DNA of 64,000 nt from Nonomuraea fuscirosea (GTDB lineage Bacteria; Actinomycetota; Actinomycetes; Streptosporangiales; Streptosporangiaceae): NCBI RefSeq assembly GCF_003001935.1, contig NZ_PVNG01000037.1, forward strand, positions 1 through 64,000, read 5' to 3'. Positions 42,178-51,465 of this stretch are shown piece by piece. The notes beneath the pieces are model-generated. The model searched no databases, was not told the origin of the DNA, and was given only the letters and a program-made list of their open reading frames with translations. Position 1 is the stretch's first letter; every line of letters starts with the position of its first letter. The translations under genes and the position numbers were made by a program.

Positions 42178-43412
42178 GCGTGAGATGTGACTCCGGGCTC
42201 TCGCGGGCGCCGAAGTGGGCCGAGAGGGCCGCCCTGCTCGGTGAGTAGGGCGGCGAAGAGATGCTCCAATGCGAGACACACTGCTCCTAGGGCAGCGGAA
42301 TCGGCGCCGAGACTGGAACCTCGCAGGTCAGGCGTGCGCAGGCACAGCAGGTCCAGCTCGCTTCTCAGCAGTGGCAGCAGCAGGTCGGCGTGCTGCGACA
42401 TCGAGCCGCCGAGCACGATGAGCTCCGGGTCGAGGATCGAGGCGACGGCGGCCGCGGCGATGGCCATCTCACGGACGTAGCGGCGCACCGCCACCAGCGC
42501 CCCCGTGTGCCCCTCGGCCGCGGCGACCAGCACGTCGGCGACCGCGTCGCCGGTCCGTCCCGTGCTTGGCACGGCGTCGCAGAGCAGGAGGTATTCGATC
42601 GCCGGCTCCCACTTGAGCGCGCGGTGCATCGACAGGTCACCGGCCACATAGCCGAAGCCGCAGTGCAGACGGCCGTCGATGAGCAGGCCAAGGCCCGTAC
42701 GGCGGCCGGCCTGGAGCAGGACGAGGTCGCGGACCCCCTGGCCGGCCCCGCGTCGGTGCTCGGCCAGCGCGGCCAGGCGGCTGTCGTTCTCCACCACCGC
42801 GGGGACGCCGAGCAGGGCTCGCAGGTGCCCGGTGAGGTCGACGCCCGCCCAGTCGGGGATCGAGCCGGACATGAGGATCTGGCCGTCGCGATCGATCCAC
42901 CCGGTACTGGCGGCGACGGTCATCCACACCTGCCCCGGGGTGATCCCGCCCTGGCGCAGGCAGTCGGTCACGGTCCGGCCGATGGCCCGCAACCGCTCCT
43001 CGCGCGCCAGGGATGGGGCGGTGAGGTGGCGTACCGTCGTCAGCAGCGTGCCGTCGAGGTCGGCGAGCACGGCCCGCACGCTGTGCGCGCCGATGTCGAG
43101 GCCCAGCACGTATCCGGCATCGGCGCGGAAGCGATAGCGGTGCGCCGGGCGACCGCGCCCGGTGGCCACGGGCACCTTCTCCTCCAGCCAGCCGTGGCCC
43201 ACCAGCCCCCGGACCACCTCGCCGACCGATGTCCGGGCGATGCCGATGCGCTCGGCGATCTGTGCCACCCGCAGGTCGCCGGACTCCCGGACGGCCGCGA
43301 TGACCGCCAGCTCGTTGATCCGCCGCAACCGCCCGAGATCTGCCCCGTTGGTTACCATATCTGCCATATTATCGAAGGAGTTCTTCGGTATTGATTCTGT
43401 CCGACCTTCCAT
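42174..43412 (-). CDS. ROK-family transcriptional repressor
   Basis: A 412-residue protein from ATG 43412 with GAGGAGG six bases upstream. An N-terminal winged helix (about 28-80, 'ELAVIAAVRESGDLRVAQIAERIGIARTSVGEVVRGL' in parts) precedes a sugar-kinase-like fold: 'VLGLDIGAHSVRAVLADLDG', 'VVENDSRLAALAEHRRGA', and 'ELIVLGGSMSQHADLL'. The CxCGxxGCxE zinc cluster of most ROK proteins is absent. It is divergent from the sugar ABC operon and upstream of the DUF4091/GH43 genes, the usual place of a locus repressor relieved by an imported sugar. Confidence 0.9.
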   Translation of the reverse strand: MEGRTESIPKNSFDNMADMVTNGADLGRLRRINELAVIAAVRESGDLRVAQIAERIGIARTSVGEVVRGLVGHGWLEEKVPVATGRGRPAHRYRFRADAGYVLGLDIGAHSVRAVLADLDGTLLTTVRHLTAPSLAREERLRAIGRTVTDCLRQGGITPGQVWMTVAASTGWIDRDGQILMSGSIPDWAGVDLTGHLRALLGVPAVVENDSRLAALAEHRRGAGQGVRDLVLLQAGRRTGLGLLIDGRLHCGFGYVAGDLSMHRALKWEPAIEYLLLCDAVPSTGRTGDAVADVLVAAAEGHTGALVAVRRYVREMAIAAAAVASILDPELIVLGGSMSQHADLLLPLLRSELDLLCLRTPDLRGSSLGADSAALGAVCLALEHLFAALLTEQGGPLGPLRRPREPGVTSHA

Positions 43413-43442
43413 GCGATCCTCCTCACAACGCCCGGCGCGCCA

Positions 43443-43465
43443 CCTCTCTCGGCCACGGCGAGAGG
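43443..43465. promoter_or_regulatory. inverted repeat between ROK and ABC genes
   Basis: CCTCTC and GAGAGG flank an 11-nt spacer in the 154-bp divergent region. It is the best symmetric site there and may be the ROK operator. Confidence 0.28.
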
Positions 43466-43566
43466 CACGCAACGTCGTCCGCGCCTCTGCATCCATCGGC
43501 CCCAGGCCTGCCCGTGACCGGATGCCTCCGTACCTCGCGTCGGCCCGCTACAGATAGAGGTGATCC

Positions 43567-44868
43567 ATGATGCGTCGGTCAGTGTCGCATCGTCTCCCCC
43601 GCGCCATGGTCATCCTGGCCGCCGTCGCCGTCACGGCCTCGGCGTGCGGAATCGAGGGCACCAAGAACAGCAAGGTGGGGGCTCCCGAACCTGGGGAGAC
43701 GATCACCTACTGGAGCATGTGGGAGGAGAACGAGCCGCAGGCCACGGTGATCAAGGAGGCCATCACTGCTTTCACCAAGGAAACCGCCATCCAGGTCAAG
43801 GTGGAATGGCAGGGACGTAAGGTCTTGCAGAAGCTCACGCCGGCCCTCCGCTCAGGCGACGTCCCGGATCTGGTCGACCAGGACGGCAACAGCGTTCGCG
43901 GCGCCATGGTGGCCAACGGCCAGCACCATGACCTGTCCGCGGTCATGTCCGCGCAAGTGCCGGGCGAGGGTAAGACGGTGGCCGAGGTCGGCCCGGGCCG
44001 CTACCGTGACCTGATCACCGACAGTGCCGGCAAGCCGTTCCTGGTGCCGTACGAGGCCCTCGGCTACGGCATCTTCTACAACGGCGCCAAGCACCCCGAG
44101 CTGGCCGCCGCATCGCCGGCGACATGGGACGACTTCATCGCGATGCTCGACGGCCGCAAGGCCAAGGTGGCGCTGGACGGCGACATCGGCTCGTACGCGG
44201 CGTTGTGGACCGTCCACGCCCTGGGCGCCGAGCTGGGCGCCGGCAAGGTGAGGGAACTGGCCGCCGACAAGACCGGCGGTGCCTGGAGCGGCCCACAGGT
44301 GCGGCCGGCCCTGGAGCGGATCGAGAAGCTGGCCAAGGGCGGGTACTTCGCACCCGGCTCCTTCGGCAGCAAATTCCCGGCCATGCAGGAGAAGTGGGCG
44401 GCTGGTCAGGCCGACTTCCTGCTCATGGGCAGTTGGGCTCCGAGCGAGACCCAGAAGTCCGCCCCGCAGGACTTCCAGTACCGCGCGCTGCCCTTCCCCG
44501 GCATGAGCGCCGTGCAGGCCGCCGTCATCGGTTTCGCGGTGCCCAAGCGGGCCGCCCATCCCGCCGCCGCGGAGCGCTTCATCGCCTCCTTCATGAAGAA
44601 GGAGCGCATGCAAGGCCTGGCCACCGTCGCGCTCAACATCACCACCCGGCCCGACATCCCCGCCCCCGAGCAGCTCGCGGACATCGCCCGGCAACTGACC
44701 AACAAGCCCGTCACCCCCTTCTACGAGGGCCTCGATACCCTCGGCACCTACCCTATCGAGGTGTTCGAGCCGGTGCACACGGAGTTCCTCAGCGGCAAGA
44801 TCACCGCCGCGGAGTTCGTGACCAGGCTCGGGGAGAAGCAGGCCGAGTTCTGGAAGAAGAACTCCTGA
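43567..44868 (+). CDS. sugar-binding lipoprotein of a carbohydrate ABC importer (CUT1)
   Basis: 433 residues from ATG 43567, with GAGG upstream. Lipoprotein signal with lipobox 'TASAC', Cys27. The mature part has family-1 SBP features: 'TITYWSMWEENEPQATVIKEAI', 'LRSGDVPDLVDQDGN', 'PYEALGYGIFYN' and 'FIASFMKKERMQG'. It delivers an oligosaccharide to the two permeases encoded next. Its stop overlaps the next start by one base, so the genes are coupled. Divergent from the ROK gene. Confidence 0.92.
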   Translation: MMRRSVSHRLPRAMVILAAVAVTASACGIEGTKNSKVGAPEPGETITYWSMWEENEPQATVIKEAITAFTKETAIQVKVEWQGRKVLQKLTPALRSGDVPDLVDQDGNSVRGAMVANGQHHDLSAVMSAQVPGEGKTVAEVGPGRYRDLITDSAGKPFLVPYEALGYGIFYNGAKHPELAAASPATWDDFIAMLDGRKAKVALDGDIGSYAALWTVHALGAELGAGKVRELAADKTGGAWSGPQVRPALERIEKLAKGGYFAPGSFGSKFPAMQEKWAAGQADFLLMGSWAPSETQKSAPQDFQYRALPFPGMSAVQAAVIGFAVPKRAAHPAAAERFIASFMKKERMQGLATVALNITTRPDIPAPEQLADIARQLTNKPVTPFYEGLDTLGTYPIEVFEPVHTEFLSGKITAAEFVTRLGEKQAEFWKKNS

Positions 44869-45800
44869 TGGCCGTGCTCATCCGAGAGCACACCACGGTC
44901 CACCGGGGCCAGGGACCGACGATCACCCGGCAGCGGCGACGGGCCTTCCTGATCCTCGCCCTGCCGGCGGTGATCCTCTACACGATCTTCTTCGTCGGGC
45001 CGACACTCGCCTCGTTCTGGGTGAGCCTGCACGCGTGGGACGGCGTCACCGAGATGCGCTGGCGTGGGCTGGACAACTTCACCCTGCTGTTCGAGGACGA
45101 GGTATTCCTCGCGGCCTTCCGCAACACGCTGGCCATCCTGCTGGCCGGCGGCCTGCTGGTCTTCATGCTCAGCTTCGCCCTCCTGCTGGGCATGCGCGCG
45201 ATGGCCGGCCGCCGGTTCGCCCGGTCGGTGGTCTTCTTCCCGAACATCATCGCGCCGATCGTGCTGTCAGTGCTGTGGGGCTTCCTCTTCTCCACCGACG
45301 GCCTGGTCAATGCGGCGCTGGGCGGTGTGGGCCTCGATGCGCCCAACTGGCTGGGCGATCATCTGTTCCTGGTCATCTTCCTCGGACTGATCTGGACCAA
45401 CACCGGCTTCTACGTGACCATCCTCATGGCCGCCACCGACCGCATCCCCCGCTACTTCTACGAGGCCGCCGAGCTCGACGGGGCCGGGCCGCTGCAGCAG
45501 TTCAGGCACATCACCATGCCCCTGAGCTGGGACGTGGTGTCCACCGCCGCCGTCATCTGGACCATCTCCTCGCTGAAGGTCTTCGACTTCATCTACGCCT
45601 TCGGCGGGACCTCCAACGACCTGCCGCCGATCCACACCTGGAACACCGCGGTGTTCATCTACGGGCAGACCTTCGGGGGGAGGGTGCCCGCCTACAGCTT
45701 CGGGTACGCCTCCGCCTCGGCGGTGATCACTCTGGTGTCCGTCATCGTTTTCGTCCTCCTGCTCCGCCGGGTGATGCGCCGTGATCCGATTCAGTTCTAG
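44868..45800 (+). CDS. carbohydrate ABC transporter permease 1 (MalF type)
   Basis: 310 residues starting at ATG 44868, sharing one base with the previous stop. Six membrane helices are expected: 'AFLILALPAVILYTIFFVGPTLASF' near the N-terminus, then 'VVFFPNIIAPIVLSVLWGFLF'. The EAA loop for ATPase contact is 'YEAAELDGAGPLQQFRHITMP' in the cytoplasmic part. No ATPase gene is in the locus, as is common for actinomycete CUT1 importers served by a shared MsiK protein. Confidence 0.92.
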   Translation: MAVLIREHTTVHRGQGPTITRQRRRAFLILALPAVILYTIFFVGPTLASFWVSLHAWDGVTEMRWRGLDNFTLLFEDEVFLAAFRNTLAILLAGGLLVFMLSFALLLGMRAMAGRRFARSVVFFPNIIAPIVLSVLWGFLFSTDGLVNAALGGVGLDAPNWLGDHLFLVIFLGLIWTNTGFYVTILMAATDRIPRYFYEAAELDGAGPLQQFRHITMPLSWDVVSTAAVIWTISSLKVFDFIYAFGGTSNDLPPIHTWNTAVFIYGQTFGGRVPAYSFGYASASAVITLVSVIVFVLLLRRVMRRDPIQF

Positions 45801-46596
45801 AAGCGCCATCTGGCTGATGGTGGCCGTCAACCTTGCCGTCCTGGCCTGGATGCTGATCACCTCGGTGCGCGAGCATCGTGAGATCTTCGCCACGCCGTTC
45901 GACTGGCCCGGTTTCGCCTGGGGCAACTACGCCGAGGCATGGCAGAGCGCCGACTTCGGTGTGGCCGCGGCCAACTCCTTGATCCTGGTGGCCACGGCCG
46001 CGGTGGCGGTCGTGATCGTCGCCGCGCCGGCAGGGTACGCCCTCGGTCGCAGCGTCGAGCGCGCCGCCGCCTCGCTCACGCTCTACTTCGCGCTCGGCAT
46101 CGGCGTCCCGGTCCAGGTCATCGTGATTCCGCTGTTCGTGCTCATGGAACGGTTGTCCTTGGTGAACAATCTGTTCGGATTGTTCCTGCTCTACGTGGCG
46201 GTGTCGCTGCCGTTCACGGTCTTCCTGCTGACCGGATATTTCGCCTCGCTGCCCGGCGAACTGGAGGAGGCGGCGGCGATCGACGGGGCGTCGCGGCTGC
46301 GTACGTTCTGGACGATCATGCTGCCGCTGGCCCGGTCGGGACTGATCACCGCGTTCACCCTCAACGCCATCGGGCTGTGGAACGAGGCATTCCTCGCGCT
46401 GGTCTTCGTGCAGAGCACCGACAAGCAGACGCTGCCGCTCGCGCTGCTCGGATTCCTGGCCAAGCAGCAGTACAGCGGCGCCGACTATGGCGTGCTCTTC
46501 GCGGGCGTGGCCATCCTCGTGCTGCCCATGCTGCTGCTCTACGTCTGGCTCGGTCGGCGCATCATCGAAGGCATGACGCTCGGCGCCGGAAAGTGA
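45781..46596 (+). CDS. carbohydrate ABC transporter permease 2 (MalG type)
   Basis: 271 residues from GTG 45781, overlapping the first permease by 20 bp. The MalG-type N-terminus ('IWLMVAVNLAVLAWMLITSV') and the EAA loop 'ELEEAAAIDGASRLRTFWTIMLP' are clear. It forms a heterodimeric channel with permease 1. Confidence 0.92.
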   Translation: MIRFSSRSAIWLMVAVNLAVLAWMLITSVREHREIFATPFDWPGFAWGNYAEAWQSADFGVAAANSLILVATAAVAVVIVAAPAGYALGRSVERAAASLTLYFALGIGVPVQVIVIPLFVLMERLSLVNNLFGLFLLYVAVSLPFTVFLLTGYFASLPGELEEAAAIDGASRLRTFWTIMLPLARSGLITAFTLNAIGLWNEAFLALVFVQSTDKQTLPLALLGFLAKQQYSGADYGVLFAGVAILVLPMLLLYVWLGRRIIEGMTLGAGK

Positions 46597-46612
46597 TCAA
46601 GGAGCTCATCGC

Positions 46613-48478
46613 TTGAGAAGAGACAGTCTCGAACTGCCCGTCGCCGAGCCCGGCCCCGCCAGCCCGCTGCCGATCCTGAGGGACAACGGGGTGCGGGCGG
46701 ACACGAGGGCCGCCGATCCCGCCATGGCCGCCGCCATGGCCTACGGTCAGCCGTTCAGCCTGCTGCCGTACGGCATGCAGGACGACTACGGGCGCGATCG
46801 CCGGGTGCGCCCGGTGGACAGCGTCGTTCTGGAGAACGAGTGGCTGACCGCGACATTCCTGCCAGGCTTCGGCGGGCGGTTGTGGTCACTGGTGTACCGG
46901 CCCACGGGCCGCGAGTTGCTGTTCCGCAACCCGATCCTGCAGCCGGCGAACCTCGCGCTGCGGGACGCGTGGTTCTCCGGCGGCGTCGAGTGGAACCTCG
47001 GCGCGACCGGGCACTGGCCGTTGACGTGCGCGCCGCTGCACACCGCCAGGGTGGGCGAGGGCCTGCGTATGTGGGAGTACGAGCGGATGCGCGGCCTGGT
47101 CGTGCAATTGGACGTGCAGCTCCCACCGGGCTCCCCCGTGCTCTTGGTGCACGTACGCCTGCACAATCCGCACGCCACGGACGTCCCGGCGTACTGGTGG
47201 TCGAACATCGCCGTACCGGAGGCGCCCGGCGTGCGCGTGATCGCACCGGCCGACCGCGCCTACCACTTCGACTACGCCGAGACCCTGCATCACGTGCCCT
47301 TCCCCGACTGGAACGGCGCCGACCGCAGCTACACGACCCGGGCCACGGCGGCCGCCGACTTCTTCTTCGACATCGCCGAACGGCCCTGGATCGCCGCCCT
47401 CGACGAGGCGGGCAGCGGCCTCGTCCACACCTCCACCCGCCGGTTGAGCGGCCGAAAGCTCTTTCACTGGGGCACCTCCCAGGGTGGGAAGCGGTGGCAG
47501 GAATGGCTGAACGGTCCGGACGCGCACTACTTGGAGGTCCAGGCGGGACTCACTCGCACCCAACTCGAGCATCTGCCGCTGCCCGCGGGCTCCACCTGGT
47601 CGTGGACGGAGGCGTACGGCCTGCTGCGCGCCGACCCGCAGGTCGTCCACGGTCCATGGGACGAGGCCAGGAAGGCGGTGGAAAAGGCGGTGGCCGATCT
47701 GCTGCCCGAGACGACGATGGAGGCGCAGCACCGGTGGCTGGCCCGAACGTCCAGGCTGGCCCCCTCCGACATCCGCTACGGAGACTCCGGCTGGGGAGCG
47801 CTGCAACGGCGAGCGTCGGCACTCCCCCATAACGACGCGACCCCGTTCGGAGATGAGACGCTCGGAGCCGAGCAGCAACCGTGGTTGCGCCTCTTGGCGA
47901 CCGGCCTGCTGCCCGTCCAGGACGTCCCCGCTCCGCCGATGATCGGCCAGCCGTGGCTGGGCATGCTCGAGGTCACCGCGAAGGACTGGCACGCGCACTA
48001 CCATCTGGGCCTGCTCCGCTACGCGGAAGGCGATGTCGTCGGCGCCCGAGCCGCCTGGCGGACCTCGGGAAACAATCCCTGGGCTCTCCGCTGCCTGGCC
48101 GAGACCGATCTGATCGCCGGCGACCCTGCCACCGCAGCCGATCGGCTCCAGACCGCGCTGGCGCTGGCGCCCGACCTCCGCCAACTGGCGGTCGAAACGC
48201 TGTCCGCGCTGCTCAAGGCGGACCGTCCCGAGGAGGCGCTGGCCCTGACCGACTGGCTGCCGAATCGCGACCACGGCCGGATCCAGCTCCTGCGCTGCAG
48301 AGCCGCCATCGCGGCGGGACGGCCCGAGATCGCCGCCGTCATCCTGCGCGATGGGCTGGAGGTGGCGGACCTGCGGGAAGGGGAGGACTCCCTCCACTAC
48401 ATGTGGGCTGATTGCCACCGCGCTCTCGGCACCGATGAGCCACTCCCCCCGCGGTATGACTTCCGCATGAAACCGTGA
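46613..48478 (+). CDS. DUF5107 domain protein with C-terminal TPR-like repeats
   Basis: 621 residues from TTG 46613, eight bases after AAGGAG, and 16 bp behind permease 2. No signal peptide. The N-terminal two thirds are a beta-rich DUF5107 domain: 'VVLENEWLTATFLPGFGGRLWSLVY', 'LFRNPILQPANLALRDAWFSGGVEWNLG', 'YWWSNIAVPE', which resembles galactose-mutarotase-type sandwiches. The C-terminus (about 430-600) has TPR-like helices ('HYHLGLLRYAEGDVVGARAAW'). Its place as the last gene of the importer operon suggests intracellular processing of the imported sugar. A 6-bp stem (TTCGCG/CGCGAA) follows the stop. Confidence 0.85.
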   Translation: MRRDSLELPVAEPGPASPLPILRDNGVRADTRAADPAMAAAMAYGQPFSLLPYGMQDDYGRDRRVRPVDSVVLENEWLTATFLPGFGGRLWSLVYRPTGRELLFRNPILQPANLALRDAWFSGGVEWNLGATGHWPLTCAPLHTARVGEGLRMWEYERMRGLVVQLDVQLPPGSPVLLVHVRLHNPHATDVPAYWWSNIAVPEAPGVRVIAPADRAYHFDYAETLHHVPFPDWNGADRSYTTRATAAADFFFDIAERPWIAALDEAGSGLVHTSTRRLSGRKLFHWGTSQGGKRWQEWLNGPDAHYLEVQAGLTRTQLEHLPLPAGSTWSWTEAYGLLRADPQVVHGPWDEARKAVEKAVADLLPETTMEAQHRWLARTSRLAPSDIRYGDSGWGALQRRASALPHNDATPFGDETLGAEQQPWLRLLATGLLPVQDVPAPPMIGQPWLGMLEVTAKDWHAHYHLGLLRYAEGDVVGARAAWRTSGNNPWALRCLAETDLIAGDPATAADRLQTALALAPDLRQLAVETLSALLKADRPEEALALTDWLPNRDHGRIQLLRCRAAIAAGRPEIAAVILRDGLEVADLREGEDSLHYMWADCHRALGTDEPLPPRYDFRMKP

Positions 48479-48616
48479 GTTCGCGCTTTCACGCGAATCG
48501 CTGCGCATTCTCCTTGAATTCGCCCGATTTGCGTGCAGGAGCTACAGCGGTTGAAAGGCTGAGGTAACACGGCGTGTTTGCGTGCTCGCGGCTGGGTTCG
48601 GGAGTATGCCGGTGGG

Positions 48617-49696
48617 ATGCGTTATCCGGATGGTGGTGGTCTGACCCCGGCGGCGCGAGCCAAGTGTGAACAGGTCCGCTTGGAGGCTGCCGGGCTGTTC
48701 GCCGCGGGCATGTCGCCGCCTCAGGTGGCCAAGAAGCTGCGGGTCTCACGCAAGTCGGCCTATGTCTGGCACCATGCCTGGCGCACGGCAGGAGCCGAGG
48801 CGCTGGTGTCGAAGGGACCGGGCGGGCAGCATTGCCGACTGAACGCCGCGCAGGTAGAGCGGTTGGAAGGCCGCCTTGGACGCCGGTCCGGCCGTGTGGG
48901 GGTGGACCGAGGACCAGCGGTGGACCCTGGCGCGTGTCACCGTCCTGGTCGGCAGGTTGTCCCACATCTCCTACACCCCACGCGGGATCTCTTACCTGCT
49001 GCATCGGCTGGGCTGGAGCCGGCAGATCCCCCAGTGCCGCGCCGCCGAACGCGACGAAGAGGCGATCGCCCCCTGGGTGAAGGCCACCTGGCCGATGGCG
49101 GAACAACGGCGCGGGATCAGGACGCGTGGATCTGCTTCGCCGACGAAGCAGGACAATCGCTGAGGCCGCCGAAGGCCCGTACCTGGTCCCGCTGTGGATG
49201 CACCCCGACCGTCACCGTCTCCGGCAAGGGCCACCGACGCGTCAACCTGGCCGGCTCCTCTGCCTCAAGCCGGGGCAGCGGACCCGCCTGATCTACCGCA
49301 TGATGATCTATCGGCGCCGTTAAGAACGAACGCAAGGGGTTCAACGAGACCGACTACGCCCGTCTGCTGGACGCCGCCCATCAGCAGCTCGGCGGGCCGA
49401 TCGTGCTGGTCTGGGACAACGTCAACAGTCACGTCGACGCCCGGATGCGCAGCTTGATCGACACGCGCCCGTGGTTGACGGTGTTCTACTTACCGACCTA
49501 CGCGCCCGAACTCAACCCCATGGAAATCGTGTGGTCGCACCTCAAACGCGGGCTGGGCAACCCGGCTCCCTGCACGCTCGACGACCTCGCCGCGATCATC
49601 CACAGCCGGCTCAAGCAGATGCAGTACCGTCCCGATCTGTTGAATGCCTTCCTGGCGCACACCGGCCTGGTCACGGACCCGAGATCGACATGACAC
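48617..49696 (+). pseudogene. IS630-family transposase broken by several frameshifts
   Basis: All parts of an IS630 transposase are present but in changing frames. The N-terminal helix-turn-helix 'AAGMSPPQVAKKLRVSRKSAYVWHHAW' comes first, then 'WTEDQRWTLARVTVLVGRLSHISYTPRG', 'WICFADEAGQSLRPPKARTW' (first Asp-Glu), 'VLVWDNVNSHVDARM' (second Asp) and 'YAPELNPMEIVWSHLKRG' (third acid). At least four shifts are required, so this is not programmed frameshifting. I could not find matching terminal repeats around it. Confidence 0.8.
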
Positions 49697-49852
49697 CCCG
49701 AACTTTCATCCTCTGTACTGATCCTCCTGGCACCTACCCGGGCCGGACATTCATCGGCAAGCGACGACGAGTGACGAACAACAAGATCCACCGCTACGTC
49801 ACGGGTTCACCTCCTGCCCTGCTGGGCGCACGGAAAGAGCTCAGTCCATCGC

Positions 49853-50212
49853 CTATAGAACCCTCCAGACTTCAACCGAGTCAGCGAAGTCTTGAGATCT
49901 CGCCATCATATCTGGTTTACTCACCCGAGGCTGCAGGTGATGTTCGACTGTTCGGCGTGCCGGCTCTGAGCCAAGCCCGCCTTCGGTAGGCCAAAAAAGT
50001 GCTCCCATTACACCGCCGAATTCTTCGACGAGTAGGGCCGCGTCAGATTCCGGAATAACCCACAAGCCAAAGAGTCTATCATTAGGAAAGGGGGCTTTTG
50101 CGCGTTCTGCACATACCTTGAAGTACCATGCGTGCTTCTCACGAACATTCGCGACAATGCCTTCGGTAGGCCCATCATACCAGTCGAATATTAGAATGAG
50201 ATCTAGCGTCAC
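49853..50212 (-). CDS. hypothetical protein of lower GC content
   Basis: A 119-residue protein from GTG 50212, five bases after TAGGAG. It begins 'TLDLILIFDWYDGPTEGIVANV' and contains 'HAWYFKVCAERAK', 'DRLFGLWVIPESDAALLVEEF' and 'MGALFWPTEGG'. It has no signal or membrane segment and looks like a compact soluble fold. Codon use is less GC-biased than its neighbours and it is flanked by IS630 debris, both signs of transfer. I do not recognise the family; acidic small proteins of this type are often immunity or accessory proteins, but nothing here shows that. Confidence 0.6.
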   Translation of the reverse strand: MTLDLILIFDWYDGPTEGIVANVREKHAWYFKVCAERAKAPFPNDRLFGLWVIPESDAALLVEEFGGVMGALFWPTEGGLGSEPARRTVEHHLQPRVSKPDMMARSQDFADSVEVWRVL

Positions 50213-50499
50213 ATCGTCTCCTACTATGCGTCTCGAATCACCATTCGCTGGCAGCGCACAGCCTTCGCGGCGAATAGTCCGGCGTACCGGCTCTCAGTAG
50301 TGCGTGAGCCCTGGGCAAATCAAGCAACATCGGCATCACCATTCTGCCTATGGTCCAGCATAAACTTGGAGCTTCTTGCCCTGCCCCGCACGAGCGTGAC
50401 AACCCGCGCAGCCGGATACAGTCCTACTACGTCGCATATCCACGACTTTCACCTTCGGACAGCTTGAGTGTCGCAACCCGAAGTCGTGTCCCTGACCTC

Positions 50500-50880
50500 C
50501 ATCGGCGAGGCCGGGCTGGACGTGCACCCGTGTGCGACATCTACGCCACCCGCAGCACCCCCGAGATCAGGGCGTGGCTGGGCACACACCCCCGCTTCCG
50601 CGTCCACTTCACCCCGGACCGGCTCCTCCTGACTCAACCAGGTCGAGTGAAGGTTCGGCCTGCTGACCGACAAGCTGATCCGCCGCGGCGTCCACTCTTA
50701 TGCGAAGGCTCCCGAGAACGACATCGAGGCATGGATCGACACCTGGACCGACGATCCGCGACCGTGCACCTGGACCAAGACCGCCGACGAAATCCTCAAG
50801 TACCTGGCCGACTACCTCAGCTGGATTGATCCATCGACCACCGAAACCAGCAGAGTCCTTGAACTCAGAACTTCCGGCAC
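50500..50880 (+). pseudogene. C-terminal fragment of an IS630-family transposase
   Basis: Fragments in alternating frames: 'CDIYATRSTPEIRAWLGTHPRF' (second catalytic Asp and the .TH..P.I..WL pattern), 'RFGLLTDKLIRRGVHS', 'ENDIEAWIDTWTDDPRP' and 'WTKTADEILKYLADYL'. Only the last third of the gene remains, with at least two shifts. It differs in sequence from the copy at 48617, so it is a separate element. Confidence 0.7.
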
Positions 50881-50886
50881 ATCACC

Positions 50887-51465
50887 CTAGCGGGGCGTGT
50901 CGGCACCGGGGATGAACGCGGCGCCGTGACCGGGGATCACGATGTCGGCCACCGCCAAGACCCGCTGACGCCCCAGGTGCAAGGCGTCGAGATCGACGGC
51001 GTGCCTGTCGCCTGCGGACGAGGCGTCGTTCCATACGTGAGTGAAGGCCGCTACCCCGCCAGGAGTGCCGGCGAGCGTGGTGATGTCCTCGTGGGTGTGC
51101 CCAGGTGTCCTGATCAGCTTGATCGACCGCGTGAGCTCGTAACCTTCGGCGTCCCGCCAGGTCCACTGGTCTCCGGAGTAGATCGCCCAGTGGTCATGGA
51201 ATCTGGCGTTCGGGAACAGCGCCGCGTTCAGTGTGTGGTCGGGATGATGATGACTGAAGACGACATCGGTCACCGACTCGGCCTCCACGCCCAGCGCCCG
51301 CAACGGATCGATGATGAATGACCGATTCTTGACCATGCCTGGATCGGTCACCACGCGGACATCGCCGTCCTCGATATATCCGACCGTGCTTGCCACGCCG
51401 TCGTTGCCGTATCCCTCGTACAGGACGGTGTACGAGGCCGTCCTGGCGGCCGGAAGGTCATTCAT
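50887..51465 (-). CDS. metallo-beta-lactamase-fold hydrolase
   Basis: A 192-residue MBL-fold protein from ATG 51465. The metal motif 'SHHHPDH' (His72, His74, Asp76, His77), 'TPGHTHED' (third His), and a late 'VIPGHGAAF' (last His) are present, so both zinc sites could form. The usual Asp bridge region reads 'THVWND'. The compact size resembles MBLAC1-like hydrolases. It sits between transposase fragments and is the only intact gene there. Substrate unknown. Confidence 0.85.
   Translation of the reverse strand: MNDLPAARTASYTVLYEGYGNDGVASTVGYIEDGDVRVVTDPGMVKNRSFIIDPLRALGVEAESVTDVVFSHHHPDHTLNAALFPNARFHDHWAIYSGDQWTWRDAEGYELTRSIKLIRTPGHTHEDITTLAGTPGGVAAFTHVWNDASSAGDRHAVDLDALHLGRQRVLAVADIVIPGHGAAFIPGADTPR

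Noticed and set aside
33676..48478. Biosynthetic gene cluster
   Set aside because: No PKS, NRPS, RiPP or terpene enzymes; the gene set is for glycan breakdown and import.
48617..49696. IS630 gene expressed by programmed frameshifting
   Set aside because: Some IS630 elements use one -1 shift, but here at least four changes of frame in both directions are needed.
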